Source of the DNA: Actinotignum schaalii FB123-CNA-2
GTDB taxonomy: Bacteria; Actinomycetota; Actinomycetes; Actinomycetales; Actinomycetaceae
NCBI RefSeq assembly: GCF_000411135.1
Contig: NZ_KE150263.1
Location: 496,594 to 560,593, forward strand
Direction of reading: 5' to 3'
DNA length: 64,000 nucleotides
Shown here: positions 41,682-52,577 of the stretch, piece by piece
Numbering within the stretch: the first letter of the stretch is position 1
How the letters are laid out: the number at the start of each line of letters is the position of its first letter
Notes under the pieces: model-generated
Told to the model about the DNA's origin: nothing
Databases searched by the model: none
What the model saw: only the letters and a program-made list of their open reading frames with translations
Program-made: the position numbers and the translations under genes

Positions 41682-42029
41682 GTGCTCTACCGCCTCTTGC
41701 CGATCGCCGCGAGCATCATCTTCCTCGTGTACCTGTTCATCCTGCTGCGCTCGCGGCGGATGAAACAAACCTACGTGTATATCTGGTTCCTTATTGGCAT
41801 CGGCCTGCTCGTGATTTCGATCTGGCCCCAGGTTGTTTTCCTCGTTTCCCAAGCCCTCGGTTTCAAACGCGCCTCCAATATGATTCTGGTGATCGCGTGC
41901 GTCGTGCTGCTCATGGTGACGATCCAGCTCTCTACCGCCGTCTCCCGGTTAGAAGAAGACCGGCGGCGTTTGGCTGAAGAAATAGCTTTGCTACGCGCGG
42001 AACGCGCGGCGCCCCCAGCCGAGGCGTAA
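41682..42029 (+). CDS. DUF2304 family membrane protein
   Basis: A 115-residue protein with three hydrophobic segments (about 5-22, 35-55 and 68-88) and a C-terminal coiled-coil-like helix rich in Glu/Arg (LEEDRRRLAEEIALLRAE). DUF2304 proteins are nearly always found beside a DPM1-like GT2 and are presumed to anchor it or present the lipid acceptor; no activity is proven. The start is GTG at 41682, preceded by GGAAGG; the frame opens 9 codons earlier inside the GT2 gene. One base separates it from the GT2 stop. Confidence 0.85.
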   Translation: MLYRLLPIAASIIFLVYLFILLRSRRMKQTYVYIWFLIGIGLLVISIWPQVVFLVSQALGFKRASNMILVIACVVLLMVTIQLSTAVSRLEEDRRRLAEEIALLRAERAAPPAEA

Positions 42030-42062
42030 ACTTCATGTGCATCAAATAAAGGAAGGACTTCC

Positions 42063-43130
42063 ATGCGCATTCTTGTCACCGGTGGTGCCGGTTTTATTGG
42101 GGCGGCGATGTCAACGTACCTCGCCGACCATCACGAGCAGGTTATCGCTTTCGATAATCTGCATCCGCAGATCCACCCGGATCATCAGCCCACAGCCGGC
42201 TTCGATAAGCGCGTGGAGCTCTACGAGGCCGATGTGACCGACCCGGCCGCCTGGGATGCCCTGCTGGAGCGCTTCACCCCGGATGTTGTTGTCCATTTGG
42301 CGGCAGAAACCGGGACCGGGCAGTCCCTGACCGAATCCACCCGGCACGCCTCCGTGAACGTGGTGGGCACCACCACGATGCTTGATGCGTTCGCGCGCCA
42401 CCAGGTTATCCCGCAGCGCATTGTTCTTGCCTCCTCGCGCGCGGTCTACGGCGAAGGTGCCTGGCGGCACACGTCCGGGGAGCACGCCGGGGAGCTGTTC
42501 TACCCCGGTTCGCGTACCGTGGCCATGTTTGAACAAGAAGAATGGGATTTCCCGGAGGCCGAGCCGGTGGCCATGAATGCCGCACTGGTGGAGCCCCATC
42601 CTTCCTCGGTGTATGCGGTTACCAAGATTGCCCAGGAACAGCTCCTGCGCATGTGGGGCGATGCTTTCGGCTGTGAGATTGGGATTGTGCGCCTGCAAAA
42701 CGTATACGGCCCGGGCCAAACGCCCTCCAATCCCTACACCGGAATCATGTCCCTCTTCTGCCGGGTTGCCTACAATAAACAGCAAATTTCCGTGTATGAA
42801 GACGGCCTCATCCGCCGCGATTTCATCATTATTGATGATGTGGCCCGCGCCCTCATTAAGATGATTGAAATTGAGAAATGCCCGGGTGTTTCCGTAGATA
42901 TCGGAGCGGGCCACTACACCACTATCCTCGAAGCCGCCCAGATTATCGCGAAGATTTACGGGGCTCCCGAACCGAAGATCACCGGCCAGTGGCGCCACGG
43001 CGACGTACGCCACGCCTGGGCAGATCCGGAGCCAGCCCGCGAACTCCTCGGATTCGAGGCCGAAGTGGACGTGGAGGAAGGCTTCACGCGCCTTGCTTCC
43101 TGGATTAACACCCAGACCCAGTATCTCTAA
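42063..43130 (+). CDS. Nucleotide-sugar epimerase, probably dTDP-L-rhamnose 4-epimerase
   Basis: A 355-residue extended SDR enzyme. The cofactor turn is [10 protein letters not shown] (residues 7-16), and FDNLHPQIH after the second beta strand resembles the DNLDPQVH of dTDP-L-rhamnose 4-epimerases. SSRAVYGEG and the catalytic Tyr184-xxx-Lys188 (SVYAVTKIAQEQL) follow. The product would be dTDP-6-deoxy-L-talose, made from the dTDP-rhamnose that the rml genes here supply. This exact substrate is inference; a UDP-glucose/galactose 4-epimerase or dehydratase is the alternative. ATG 42063 follows AAGGAAGG. It is 33 nt downstream of the DUF2304 gene and likely in one transcript with it. Confidence 0.75.
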   Translation: MRILVTGGAGFIGAAMSTYLADHHEQVIAFDNLHPQIHPDHQPTAGFDKRVELYEADVTDPAAWDALLERFTPDVVVHLAAETGTGQSLTESTRHASVNVVGTTTMLDAFARHQVIPQRIVLASSRAVYGEGAWRHTSGEHAGELFYPGSRTVAMFEQEEWDFPEAEPVAMNAALVEPHPSSVYAVTKIAQEQLLRMWGDAFGCEIGIVRLQNVYGPGQTPSNPYTGIMSLFCRVAYNKQQISVYEDGLIRRDFIIIDDVARALIKMIEIEKCPGVSVDIGAGHYTTILEAAQIIAKIYGAPEPKITGQWRHGDVRHAWADPEPARELLGFEAEVDVEEGFTRLASWINTQTQYL

Positions 43131-43171
43131 ACCCGATAACCGCAGCGCGGCGTGCGGCGACGACCCGGCAA

Positions 43172-43185
43172 CTGCGGCGTCGTCG
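43172..43185 (+). repeat. Dispersed motif copy upstream of the acyltransferase gene
   Basis: CTGCGGCGTCGTCG in the 87-nt leader between the epimerase stop and the acyltransferase start. Confidence 0.45.
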
Positions 43186-43217
43186 CTCCGCCGCGATGGG
43201 ACCACGCGAAGGAACGT

Positions 43218-44297
43218 ATGCGCACATGGCTTGACCCCCGCAATAACTCGCTGAATCTGATTCGGCTGGTCTTTGCGCTGATGGTACTTTTCCACCACGT
43301 GGGGCCGGTAACCCAGCTCGTCGGGGAGTTCGAGATCACACCCGGTGAATCTGTGGGCGCCTGGGCTGTTTTCGGTTTCTTTATGATTTCCGGGTATCTC
43401 ATTACCGCTGCGCGCCTGCGTTCAGACGTGGGGCGCTACCTCAAAAACCGCGTGGTCCGGATTTTCCCGGCTTTTCTGTTTATCAATGTGGTGACAGCTT
43501 TCCTCCTCGCGCCGTTTGTCTATCTGCTCGATCATGGCACCCTGGACGGCTACCTCACCACCGGCCCCACTCCCATTAGCTATATCCTGGGCAATTTCTT
43601 CCTCTACATGAACCAGTGGGGCATCGCGGATACCCTCCACAATGTTCCCTATCCCATCGCCTGGAACGGCTCGCTGTGGTCGCTCTACTACGAGTTCGTG
43701 TGCTACCTCATCGTGGGCGCGCTGCTCACCATCCCCTTCTTCAAGCGGCATATCTGGCCCACGGCCGTGATTTTCCTGGGCACCTGCGCACTGCGGGTCT
43801 TCCTCCCCACCGCCACGGTTTACCTGGGCACGATGAACGGCACCCTCGACCAGCTCTCGCGCTTGCTACCGTTCTTCTTCGGTGGCTCCCTGCTCTTCCT
43901 GGCCAAAGACCGCCTCAGTCTCACCACCTGGGGTGCGCTGGGTGCAACGGTTGCGGCCGTGGCGATTATGGTGGTGGCCCCGCATTCCGGGCCGCAGATT
44001 TCCGCACCGCTGCTCACCTACGTGCTGCTGTGGATCGGGCAGGCACTCCCCTCCCCGCGCCTCTTCCAGGTCCACGATTTCAGCTACGGCATCTACATTT
44101 GGGGGTTCCCGCTCACCCAGCTACTCACCCGCCTCGGGCTGGCAGCCGCAGCCCCCTACCTCGTTTTCTGCGCGGTTCTTTTCGTGCTCACCGCCCTGGG
44201 CGCGGCATTCTCCTGGTTCCTGGTGGAACGGCCGGCCATGCGGGCTTCGCGCGGTAAAAAGAATCCCTTCGGGGAGTTGCGCGCGCCGGCGCGCTAG
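43218..44297 (+). CDS. Membrane acyltransferase, family 3
   Basis: A 359-residue protein with about ten helices of the acyltransferase 3 (OafA/NodX) family. It begins NNSLNLIRLVFALMVLFHHV, where R and the catalytic H of the conserved R-x(10)-H pattern are seen, and continues with GFFMISGYLITAARLRS and RVVRIFPAFLFINV. Such enzymes O-acetylate or acylate sugars at the membrane; the target is probably the glycan of this locus. ATG 43218 was chosen because AAGGA is five bases before it. It follows the epimerase by 87 nt, a gap with a CTGCGGCGTCGTCG motif copy, and is convergent with the GT2 at 44359. Confidence 0.88.
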   Translation: MRTWLDPRNNSLNLIRLVFALMVLFHHVGPVTQLVGEFEITPGESVGAWAVFGFFMISGYLITAARLRSDVGRYLKNRVVRIFPAFLFINVVTAFLLAPFVYLLDHGTLDGYLTTGPTPISYILGNFFLYMNQWGIADTLHNVPYPIAWNGSLWSLYYEFVCYLIVGALLTIPFFKRHIWPTAVIFLGTCALRVFLPTATVYLGTMNGTLDQLSRLLPFFFGGSLLFLAKDRLSLTTWGALGATVAAVAIMVVAPHSGPQISAPLLTYVLLWIGQALPSPRLFQVHDFSYGIYIWGFPLTQLLTRLGLAAAAPYLVFCAVLFVLTALGAAFSWFLVERPAMRASRGKKNPFGELRAPAR

Positions 44298-44325
44298 TGG
44301 GTGCGAATATGCGCGCTGCGGGGCG

Positions 44326-44353
44326 TGCGTCGTCGTACCAAGAACGACGACGC
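44326..44353. terminator. Bidirectional hairpin containing the dispersed motif
   Basis: GCGTCGTCGT (44327-44336) pairs perfectly with ACGACGACGC (44344-44353) around ACCAAGA, between convergent genes ending at 44297 and 44359. The left arm plus loop is a copy of the dispersed motif (TGCGTCGTCGTACCA). Confidence 0.65.
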
Positions 44354-44358
44354 CGGGC

Positions 44359-45246
44359 CTACTTGCCTACCAGGTGCCGCAGCAGGGTACGTACCCCGGT
44401 AGCGCTGCGTTCCTTGAGGGCCCGCGGCAGCAAAGTGGCGGCGTAAAGGCGCGAGGTGGCGTGCAGCTGGGCCGCCCGCTGGGCCTTCGTCCAGCCGCGA
44501 CGTTTCATCTCCTCTGCCGCGAGTGCAAAATAGCGCCGTTCCCCGGCGAAGCGGGTACCGTCCAGAAGCTTGGAGGCGGAGGCGGAAGAATCGTGGCGGC
44601 GGTAGCGGAAGCACACCGTCGGCTCTACCAGCAGGGAGGCGCCGGCAGCCAGCATATCGACGACGATGGCGAGATCCTGGATGAGGGGGAAGCCGGGGCG
44701 GAAGGGAGTGGCGCGAATAGTCTCGGTACGGAAAACGAGCGAGGGCCAATAGAGCCAGTCCCCGGTGAGGAGTACCGCGGCCGCACCTTCCCCGGAAATA
44801 ACGTTGCCCATCCGGGTGGAGCGCTTGCGCAGGGAGGTTTTGATACGGTCCCCGAGGGGCGAAATAACGGTGCCCTGCGCGTCAATGGGGCGCACCCCGG
44901 GCTGAATAATATCGATGGTGGGATGGGCGGCAATAGCGGCCTGGATGGTGGACACAAAATTCGGTTCCATAATGTCATCGCAGCCCATGAACATCATGTA
45001 TTCCGCGGTGGCGAGCTTCAGGCAGGTCTCGTAGTTTTCGGTAATGCCCCGGTTCGTTTCGTTACGAATATAGGTGACGCGCTCATCATGTAGCTTGGCA
45101 AAATACTCCGGCACGCTCTCATCGGGATAGCAATCATCCACCACGGTGAGCTTCCACTCATCACTATCCTGGGCCAGGACCGATTCCACGGTTTGGAAGA
45201 GGTAGTCCGGGTTCCCCCAGAAGGGCAGCATGATATCGAGGCGCAT
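44359..45246 (-). CDS. Family 2 glycosyltransferase
   Basis: A 295-residue soluble GT-A enzyme. The start MRLDIMLPFWGNPDYLFQTV is followed by LTVVDDCYPDESVPEYF, NRGITENYETCLKLA and YMMFMGCDDIMEPNFV, where CDD is the metal-binding acidic motif. The C-terminal helical part (RRYFALAAEEMKRRGW) is typical for small glycosyltransferases of capsule and wall-polymer loci. Donor and acceptor are unknown. It stands alone on the minus strand between convergent and divergent neighbours, with its own 118-bp upstream region. Confidence 0.85.
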   Translation of the reverse strand: MRLDIMLPFWGNPDYLFQTVESVLAQDSDEWKLTVVDDCYPDESVPEYFAKLHDERVTYIRNETNRGITENYETCLKLATAEYMMFMGCDDIMEPNFVSTIQAAIAAHPTIDIIQPGVRPIDAQGTVISPLGDRIKTSLRKRSTRMGNVISGEGAAAVLLTGDWLYWPSLVFRTETIRATPFRPGFPLIQDLAIVVDMLAAGASLLVEPTVCFRYRRHDSSASASKLLDGTRFAGERRYFALAAEEMKRRGWTKAQRAAQLHATSRLYAATLLPRALKERSATGVRTLLRHLVGK

Positions 45247-45364
45247 CGGGCATGATCCTTTCTATGGCGAAGCCGCTTTCTGTTTCGCCGCCATCTGTAC
45301 TAGCGCCTATTATGGCACGGGCGCACCCTATACTTAAGAAATCCTGCGAAGAGAAAGGCCATCC

Positions 45365-46651
45365 GTGATGTCCACCGCCGCTGGCCAGAACTCAGAAACT
45401 GCCGGGGCTGCCCTGCCGGTTGCCCTCGGCGGTGCTTCCGGAGCACTCTCCGGTTTCTTTATTACGGTGGTGAGTGCGCGTTCGCTCTCACCTACCGATA
45501 ACACCCTATTTTTGACGTTCTGGGCTGCCCTGTTCGCCATTATTGCGATTGTGGCGGGTCTCCAAAATGAGGTGACACGGGCGGTGCGCCGGGACCGGGT
45601 TGATAGCCACGAACCGCTGGGGAGCCGCTCGGGCATGCTTTCCGAGGCCGCAGCTTCGTGCTACCGCACCTCGCCGGTTCTTATCTGCGCGGGGGTAGGT
45701 GTATGTGCCGCACTCCTGGTGCTCGTCGTGACTCCGCTGTGGCTGCGGGTATTTCACGGGTTTTCCGGGCGCGCGCTCCTTATCGCTTTTATTGCACTAG
45801 GGGTAGTCCTCAATAGCGTGCATTTAGGGCTCCTCGGAGTTTTCGCGGGGCGCGGGAAGTGGAAAATTTTCGGTACTCTCACCTCGCTGGAGCCGGCCCT
45901 GCGTTTCCTCTTTATTGCGGTAGCCGGATATCTCAGTCTCACCCTCCACTTCTACGCCCTCGCCTGCGTGCTGGCCTGCGGTACCTGGTTGCTGCTCAGC
46001 GCTGCGCCGGGCGTGCGGGCATTGGCTCGCACCCGCATTAATATCGCGCCGCGGGGCTTGGTGCGCCGCCTCCTGCTGGCCATGATCGCCACCGGGGCAA
46101 GCGCGCTCCTCATTAACGGTTTCCCCCTCCTTATGAGCCTGACCACCGAACCTGCGGTGTTCTCTCAGGCCGCTCCGCTGATCCAAGCGGTCTCCGTGAC
46201 CCGCGCGCCCCTCATGCTTCCCCTCGTGGCTTTCCAGTCCATGGTGATCACGGTTTTCGTCCAGCACCCCGAGCGCACTCGCGGCTATTTACTGCGCCTG
46301 GCCGTTATTGTGGGAGGAATTGGCGGGATTGGTGCCCTGGCCGCTGCCGCGTGCGGCCCATGGCTCATGGCGGTTATCTTCGGGCCGGCTTATGCAAATA
46401 CTCCCCTTACTTTGGGATTACTGGTTCTTGCCGCAGCCTGCCTGGCTCTTCTTACCTTGACCGGAGCGGTGGCACTAGCCGCCGATCACCACCGCCTCAA
46501 TATTCTGGGATGGTGCGCGGCCCTGCTGGTCTCCGTCGCCCTGATGCTCCTCCCGCTCTCCCTGGAAACACGCACAGTTGCCTCCCTGGTGGTGGGCCCG
46601 CTGCTAGGGAGCATCTGCCATATCCTCGGCCTGGTACATCACACTCGATAA
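45365..46651 (+). CDS. MOP-type polysaccharide flippase/membrane protein
   Basis: A 428-residue protein with about 12 predicted helices and the overall pattern of oligosaccharide flippases (Wzx/MurJ-like). The opening LPVALGGASGALSGFFITVVSARSL and ARTRINIAPRGLVRRLLLAM fit the usual helix 1 and the loop before helix 7. The family match is weak at the sequence level. It would move lipid-linked sugars outward, an alternative or complement to the Wzm/Wzt exporter. GTG 45365 follows AGAAAGG; an ATG 3 nt later is possible. A TATACT box lies at 45329-45334 upstream. Confidence 0.65.
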   Translation: MMSTAAGQNSETAGAALPVALGGASGALSGFFITVVSARSLSPTDNTLFLTFWAALFAIIAIVAGLQNEVTRAVRRDRVDSHEPLGSRSGMLSEAAASCYRTSPVLICAGVGVCAALLVLVVTPLWLRVFHGFSGRALLIAFIALGVVLNSVHLGLLGVFAGRGKWKIFGTLTSLEPALRFLFIAVAGYLSLTLHFYALACVLACGTWLLLSAAPGVRALARTRINIAPRGLVRRLLLAMIATGASALLINGFPLLMSLTTEPAVFSQAAPLIQAVSVTRAPLMLPLVAFQSMVITVFVQHPERTRGYLLRLAVIVGGIGGIGALAAAACGPWLMAVIFGPAYANTPLTLGLLVLAAACLALLTLTGAVALAADHHRLNILGWCAALLVSVALMLLPLSLETRTVASLVVGPLLGSICHILGLVHHTR

Positions 46652-46680
46652 CACCGTATCGCACCCGATAGCGCCCGAGA
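46637..46680. repeat. Imperfect duplication after the flippase stop
   Basis: CTCGATAACACCGTATCGCACCCGATAGCGCCCGAGATAC: a CGATAACACC/CGATAGCGCC pair sits on and just after the stop codon (46649-46651). Confidence 0.45.
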
Positions 46681-46767
46681 TACGTGGGGACCTTCGGGGC
46701 CGTGGGGGATGCACCGGGACTGCGCGCGGGTACCATGGAGACTACGTGAGCTGACCTAGGAGGAATC

Positions 46768-47757
46768 ATGGCACGGGTATCCGTTATCACTCCCGCCTAC
46801 CGCGGTGAGGACACTATTCGGCGCGCGGTTGTATCGGTCCTGGGCCAAACCATGCCTGATGTGGAGCTCATCGTTGTGGATGATCACTCCCCCGATAACA
46901 CTGCCGGCGTGCTGCGCGACCTGGAAAAAGAACTTGCCGATGCCCGTCTCACCGTGATCTACCACGAGAACAATACCGGGGTATCCGGGGCCCGGAATTC
47001 CGCCCTTGAGCGCGCGTCCGGGGACTATATCGCTTTCCTTGACGGGGATGATTACTGGGAACCCACCTATTTGGAACGGATGTTGCGCGAAGTAGAAAGC
47101 GCGCCCGATACCGATGTGGTGTGCTGCGGGCGCACCATTCATCTCTCCAATGGCCAGACACGTACTGAAAACTCCCGTTTCCTCGGCACCCTGGCAGGCC
47201 CGGAGGCGGTACGTGCCTTCCTTACCGATAACCTCACCCCGTTCCTCTGGGATAAACTTTTCGCCGCCGCCACGTTCCAGAACTTGCGTTTCCCGGAGCA
47301 TATTCACCGCGGGGAGGATCAGGTTGTTGCCGCGATAGCGCTTTCCCGGGCCCGGCAGGTCACCTCGATTCCCGATGCCCTGGCCAATTACGTAGTGGGT
47401 ACCCAATCCCTCACCTGGGGTCGCGTTCCCGATCCGCAGGAATATGAGGATGCCGCACGTTTCCTTGCCGAACAGCTCGGGCCGGAATGGATGGCAGAAC
47501 CGGAGAATCTTTCCGCTTTTTTGGTGTACCGCACCCTCGCCATGATGATTTTGGCGCAATCAGCCATGCGCTCGGAGAAGGACACCGCGGATATTGTGCG
47601 CGCGGCACGGCATGCTATTAGCTTGCCCATGCTGCGCGCTACCGCGCAGGCCCGCCCGCAGCTGGCAGCCGGAGCCGCCCTGCTGCGCACCTGCCCGGCG
47701 CTCTACCGCAAGATCTACCTGCGCTACGTGCGCAGCACCTACGCCATTGCCGATTAG
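46768..47757 (+). CDS. Family 2 glycosyltransferase
   Basis: A 329-residue GT-A enzyme. VSVITPAYRGEDTIRRAVVS, LIVVDDHSPDNTAGVL, NTGVSGARNSALERASGDY and FLDGDDYWEPTYLERML are textbook GT2 motifs (DGDD metal site), and RGEDQVVAAIALSRAR contains the catalytic-base region. It resembles EpsH/CpsJ-type transferases that extend capsule-like polymers. The ATG is preceded by AGGAGG at ideal spacing, the best ribosome-binding site in the locus. A near-duplicate (GATTAGGAACGG / GATGAGGAACGG) covers and follows the stop. It is convergent with the lipoprotein gene. Confidence 0.88.
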   Translation: MARVSVITPAYRGEDTIRRAVVSVLGQTMPDVELIVVDDHSPDNTAGVLRDLEKELADARLTVIYHENNTGVSGARNSALERASGDYIAFLDGDDYWEPTYLERMLREVESAPDTDVVCCGRTIHLSNGQTRTENSRFLGTLAGPEAVRAFLTDNLTPFLWDKLFAAATFQNLRFPEHIHRGEDQVVAAIALSRARQVTSIPDALANYVVGTQSLTWGRVPDPQEYEDAARFLAEQLGPEWMAEPENLSAFLVYRTLAMMILAQSAMRSEKDTADIVRAARHAISLPMLRATAQARPQLAAGAALLRTCPALYRKIYLRYVRSTYAIAD

Positions 47758-47786
47758 GAACGGATGGAACAGATGAGGAACGGCGT
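47751..47786. repeat. Near-duplicate at the 3' end of a GT2 gene
   Basis: GATTAGGAACGG and GATGAGGAACGG begin 20 nt apart; the TAG in the first is the stop codon (47755-47757). Confidence 0.6.
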
Positions 47787-48554
47787 TTAGAAAGCCCAGC
47801 GCCACCCCGATCCCGGCACTCCCCAGGGGTTGTAGACCAGGTAGCCGTGCTCCAAGGAGGTTTCCAGGACCACCTTACCGGCCGCGCTTTCCCCCGGGTT
47901 GATAAAGGGGGTGACCCGCTCCGCGGTGGAATAACACCCGTAAGATGGCACCGTGTGGCTATCTTCCTGGATATTTCCATCCCGATCCGTGAGGTGGAAA
48001 GCATCCCGATCCAGGGTGAGGAAGGGAGCATCCGGGTCGTAGGCGGCATAATCAGCTGCCATCTGCGCGCTGAGATCAACCACGAGGAACGTGCCGTTCT
48101 TGGGAGTGAAAACAGCTGGCTCCGCGATGCGCGAGGGGCACTCCTGTGCCCGGGTAATATCCGTGACTGTCAGAGTGAATGCCGCCCGAGTGGCGCCGTC
48201 GACCGAAAGACCTACCGGCACTCCAAGCTCAGCTTCCACATCCCCGCTGGGCGCAACCGTAACCGGGCGGCCACCTTCCGAACCGTCCGTGACCGCGGCA
48301 CGTTCCTGCGTGGTCCCGGTGCCGTTCCCGCTGACTGCTCCGCCGCCGGGAGCCGCGCTCGCCACCGGAATCGGGGTGACCGGATCGGGATCACCCACCG
48401 CGGTGCTCGCGCAGCCACCTAGTGCCATAATCCCGGCTAGGCTCAGCCCCGCGAGTACGCTTCCCACGGTCCACCGACTCACGCGGGTTCCGCGCCCGAA
48501 CGAGGGCGCGGGTTGTGAGAGTGCAGCCTGTGTGGTGTGACTACTGTGCATCAT
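47787..48554 (-). CDS. Lipoprotein with DUF4352-like domain
   Basis: About 255 residues. A signal peptide with lipobox ALGGC (Cys near residue 48, after an unusually long polar N-terminus) indicates a membrane-anchored lipoprotein. A Thr/Gly/Pro-rich spacer leads to a C-terminal domain of about 150 residues with FTLTVTDITRAQECPS, GTFLVVDLSAQ and FINPGESAAGKVVLE. This resembles the immunoglobulin-like DUF4352/telomeric repeat-binding-factor-2-like fold of secreted lipoproteins; the function is unknown. Start M at 48554 or the adjacent ATG 48551; a GTG 27 nt upstream also fits. The VCBS-GGCT gene ends 33 nt before it in the same orientation, so co-transcription is likely. Confidence 0.65.
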   Translation of the reverse strand: MMHSSHTTQAALSQPAPSFGRGTRVSRWTVGSVLAGLSLAGIMALGGCASTAVGDPDPVTPIPVASAAPGGGAVSGNGTGTTQERAAVTDGSEGGRPVTVAPSGDVEAELGVPVGLSVDGATRAAFTLTVTDITRAQECPSRIAEPAVFTPKNGTFLVVDLSAQMAADYAAYDPDAPFLTLDRDAFHLTDRDGNIQEDSHTVPSYGCYSTAERVTPFINPGESAAGKVVLETSLEHGYLVYNPWGVPGSGWRWAF

Positions 48555-48587
48555 CTCGTTATTTTTCCTTTTTCTCGCCACGCGTTC

Positions 48588-51066
<2,479 letters not shown>

Positions 51067-51234
51067 AGCGCCGCGTTTCGGCCCATTGGGAACTGCGCTG
51101 GCGTACCCGCAACGCATCGCCCTTGTCGCTGCCCCGCTCGTTAAATTTCCGGCTGGCATCTTGAGTGCACCCGGACGCAAGCGGGGCAGTCTTGTTCGTG
51201 GAAGCCTATCCTCGGTCTTCTTCTCCGTGTCCCA

Positions 51235-51265
51235 CCGGCCCGCCGCGCAGCGGGCCGGCTATACT
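51235..51265 (+). promoter_or_regulatory. Hairpin abutting a TATACT -10 box upstream of ugd
   Basis: CCGGCCCGC (51235-51243) pairs with GCGGGCCGG (51250-51258); one base later comes TATACT (51260-51265), 27 nt before the ugd ATG. The arm sits where a -35 would be, so it may be an operator or the end of the rmlB transcript. Confidence 0.5.
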
Positions 51266-51292
51266 GAACGCAACCCAAGAGCTAGGAGCATC

Positions 51293-52459
51293 ATGCAGAT
51301 TGCTGTGATCGGGCTGGGCTACGTGGGCTTGGCCAACGCCGTCCTTCTTGCCCAACACCACGATGTTATCGGATCGGATCTTAATCCCGCGAAAGTGGAT
51401 GCGATTAACGCGTGCACCTCCCCGATCCAGGATGCGAAAATCGAAGAGTTCCTCGCCACCAAGCCTCTTTCGCTGCGTGCTACCACCTCGAATATTGAGG
51501 CCCTCGCGGGTGCTGACTACGCCGTCATCGCCACGCCCACCGATTACGATACGGAGACCAATGCCTTCGATACGGCCTCTGTTGAAAGTGCAATTGCGCA
51601 GGTAGCTGAGGCGAATCCCGGTGCCGTCGTCGTCATTAAATCCACGATCCCCATCGGTTTTACCGCGCGGATGCAAGAAACGTTCCCGCAGCTGCGCATC
51701 GTCTTTTCCCCGGAGTTTTTGCGCGAGGGCAAGGCACTGCAAGATAATCTCAACCCTTCACGCATTGTTGTTTCGGGCGACGACGCCGCAGCCTCCCACT
51801 TCGCCCAGTTGCTGAGTGAGGGTGCTGAAGCCCGCGACGTCCCGATTATCCAGGTGGGAACCCGGGAAGCCGAAGCGATTAAGCTCTTCTCCAATACCTA
51901 TCTGGCTATGCGGGTCGCTTATTTCAACGAGCTGGACTCTTTCGCGATGGCGCGATCCCTCAATGCCGCGGAGATTATTCGCGGGGTGGGCCTCGATCCA
52001 CGCATCGGGGATCATTACAATAATCCTTCTTTCGGCTACGGTGGCTACTGCCTGCCCAAGGACACCAAAGAATTACGCGCGGATTTCGAAGGCGTGCCCG
52101 AAAATCTCATGTCCGCGATTGTGGAATCCAATGAAACCCGGATTGGATTCCTGGCTAACCGCCTGGCCGGGGCTGGCTACGCCACGGTGGGGATCTACAA
52201 GGTCGCCATGAAATCGGGCTCGGATAATCACCGGGCTTCGGCCGCCCTCAGCCTCGCGGCGCAGTTGCGCGCGCGAGGTGTGGAGGTGCTCGTTTACGAT
52301 CCGGCACTGAAACCGGGCGCACTCGGGGATATTCCGGTGCTGGACTCCTGGGAGGAATTCCAGGATCGCGCGGACGTGATCATCACGAACCGTCTGGATG
52401 GCACCATGCCGGAAACGTCCACGCCGGTGCTCACCCGCGATATTTTCGGGCGGGACTAG
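51293..52459 (+). CDS. ugd: UDP-glucose 6-dehydrogenase
   Basis: A 388-residue NAD+-dependent enzyme making UDP-glucuronate. Landmarks are GLGYVGLANAVLLAQ (dinucleotide turn), VIATPTDYD, VIKSTIPIGF, FSPEFLREGKALQDNL (catalytic Glu) and NPSFGYGGYCLPKDTKEL with the nucleophilic Cys. It is the short UDP-sugar dehydrogenase class like BceC/RkpK (about 390 residues). UDP-GlcA or its derivatives would feed the polymer locus. The ATG is preceded by TAGGAG. A CGACGACGCCGCAG motif copy lies in its coding sequence (51778-51791). A strong hairpin follows. Confidence 0.93.
   Translation: MQIAVIGLGYVGLANAVLLAQHHDVIGSDLNPAKVDAINACTSPIQDAKIEEFLATKPLSLRATTSNIEALAGADYAVIATPTDYDTETNAFDTASVESAIAQVAEANPGAVVVIKSTIPIGFTARMQETFPQLRIVFSPEFLREGKALQDNLNPSRIVVSGDDAAASHFAQLLSEGAEARDVPIIQVGTREAEAIKLFSNTYLAMRVAYFNELDSFAMARSLNAAEIIRGVGLDPRIGDHYNNPSFGYGGYCLPKDTKELRADFEGVPENLMSAIVESNETRIGFLANRLAGAGYATVGIYKVAMKSGSDNHRASAALSLAAQLRARGVEVLVYDPALKPGALGDIPVLDSWEEFQDRADVIITNRLDGTMPETSTPVLTRDIFGRD
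51778..51791 (-). repeat. Dispersed motif copy inside ugd
   Basis: CGACGACGCCGCAG (complement CTGCGGCGTCGTCG), encoding GDDAAA; part of the dispersed motif family. Confidence 0.4.
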
Positions 52460-52460
52460 C

Positions 52461-52488
52461 GCGCACGGGCATCGTGGCGCGCACGGTA
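52461..52488. repeat. 10-bp direct repeat after ugd
   Basis: GCGCGCACGG occurs just past the ugd stop and again 18 nt further on, upstream of the palindromic TACGTAATATACGTA. Confidence 0.6.
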
Positions 52489-52502
52489 TCTACGTAATAT
52501 AC

Positions 52503-52551
52503 GTACGGGCCGGGGATATTTGCTTCACACCGAAGCTTCCCCGGCCCGTAC
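52503..52551. terminator. Hairpin between ugd and the amidase gene
   Basis: GTACGGGCCGGGG (52503-52515) pairs perfectly with CCCCGGCCCGTAC (52539-52551), loop 23 nt, between convergent genes. It is likely bidirectional. Confidence 0.75.
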
Positions 52552-52577
52552 CTTGAATAGGGCATGACGCTCTCGCT

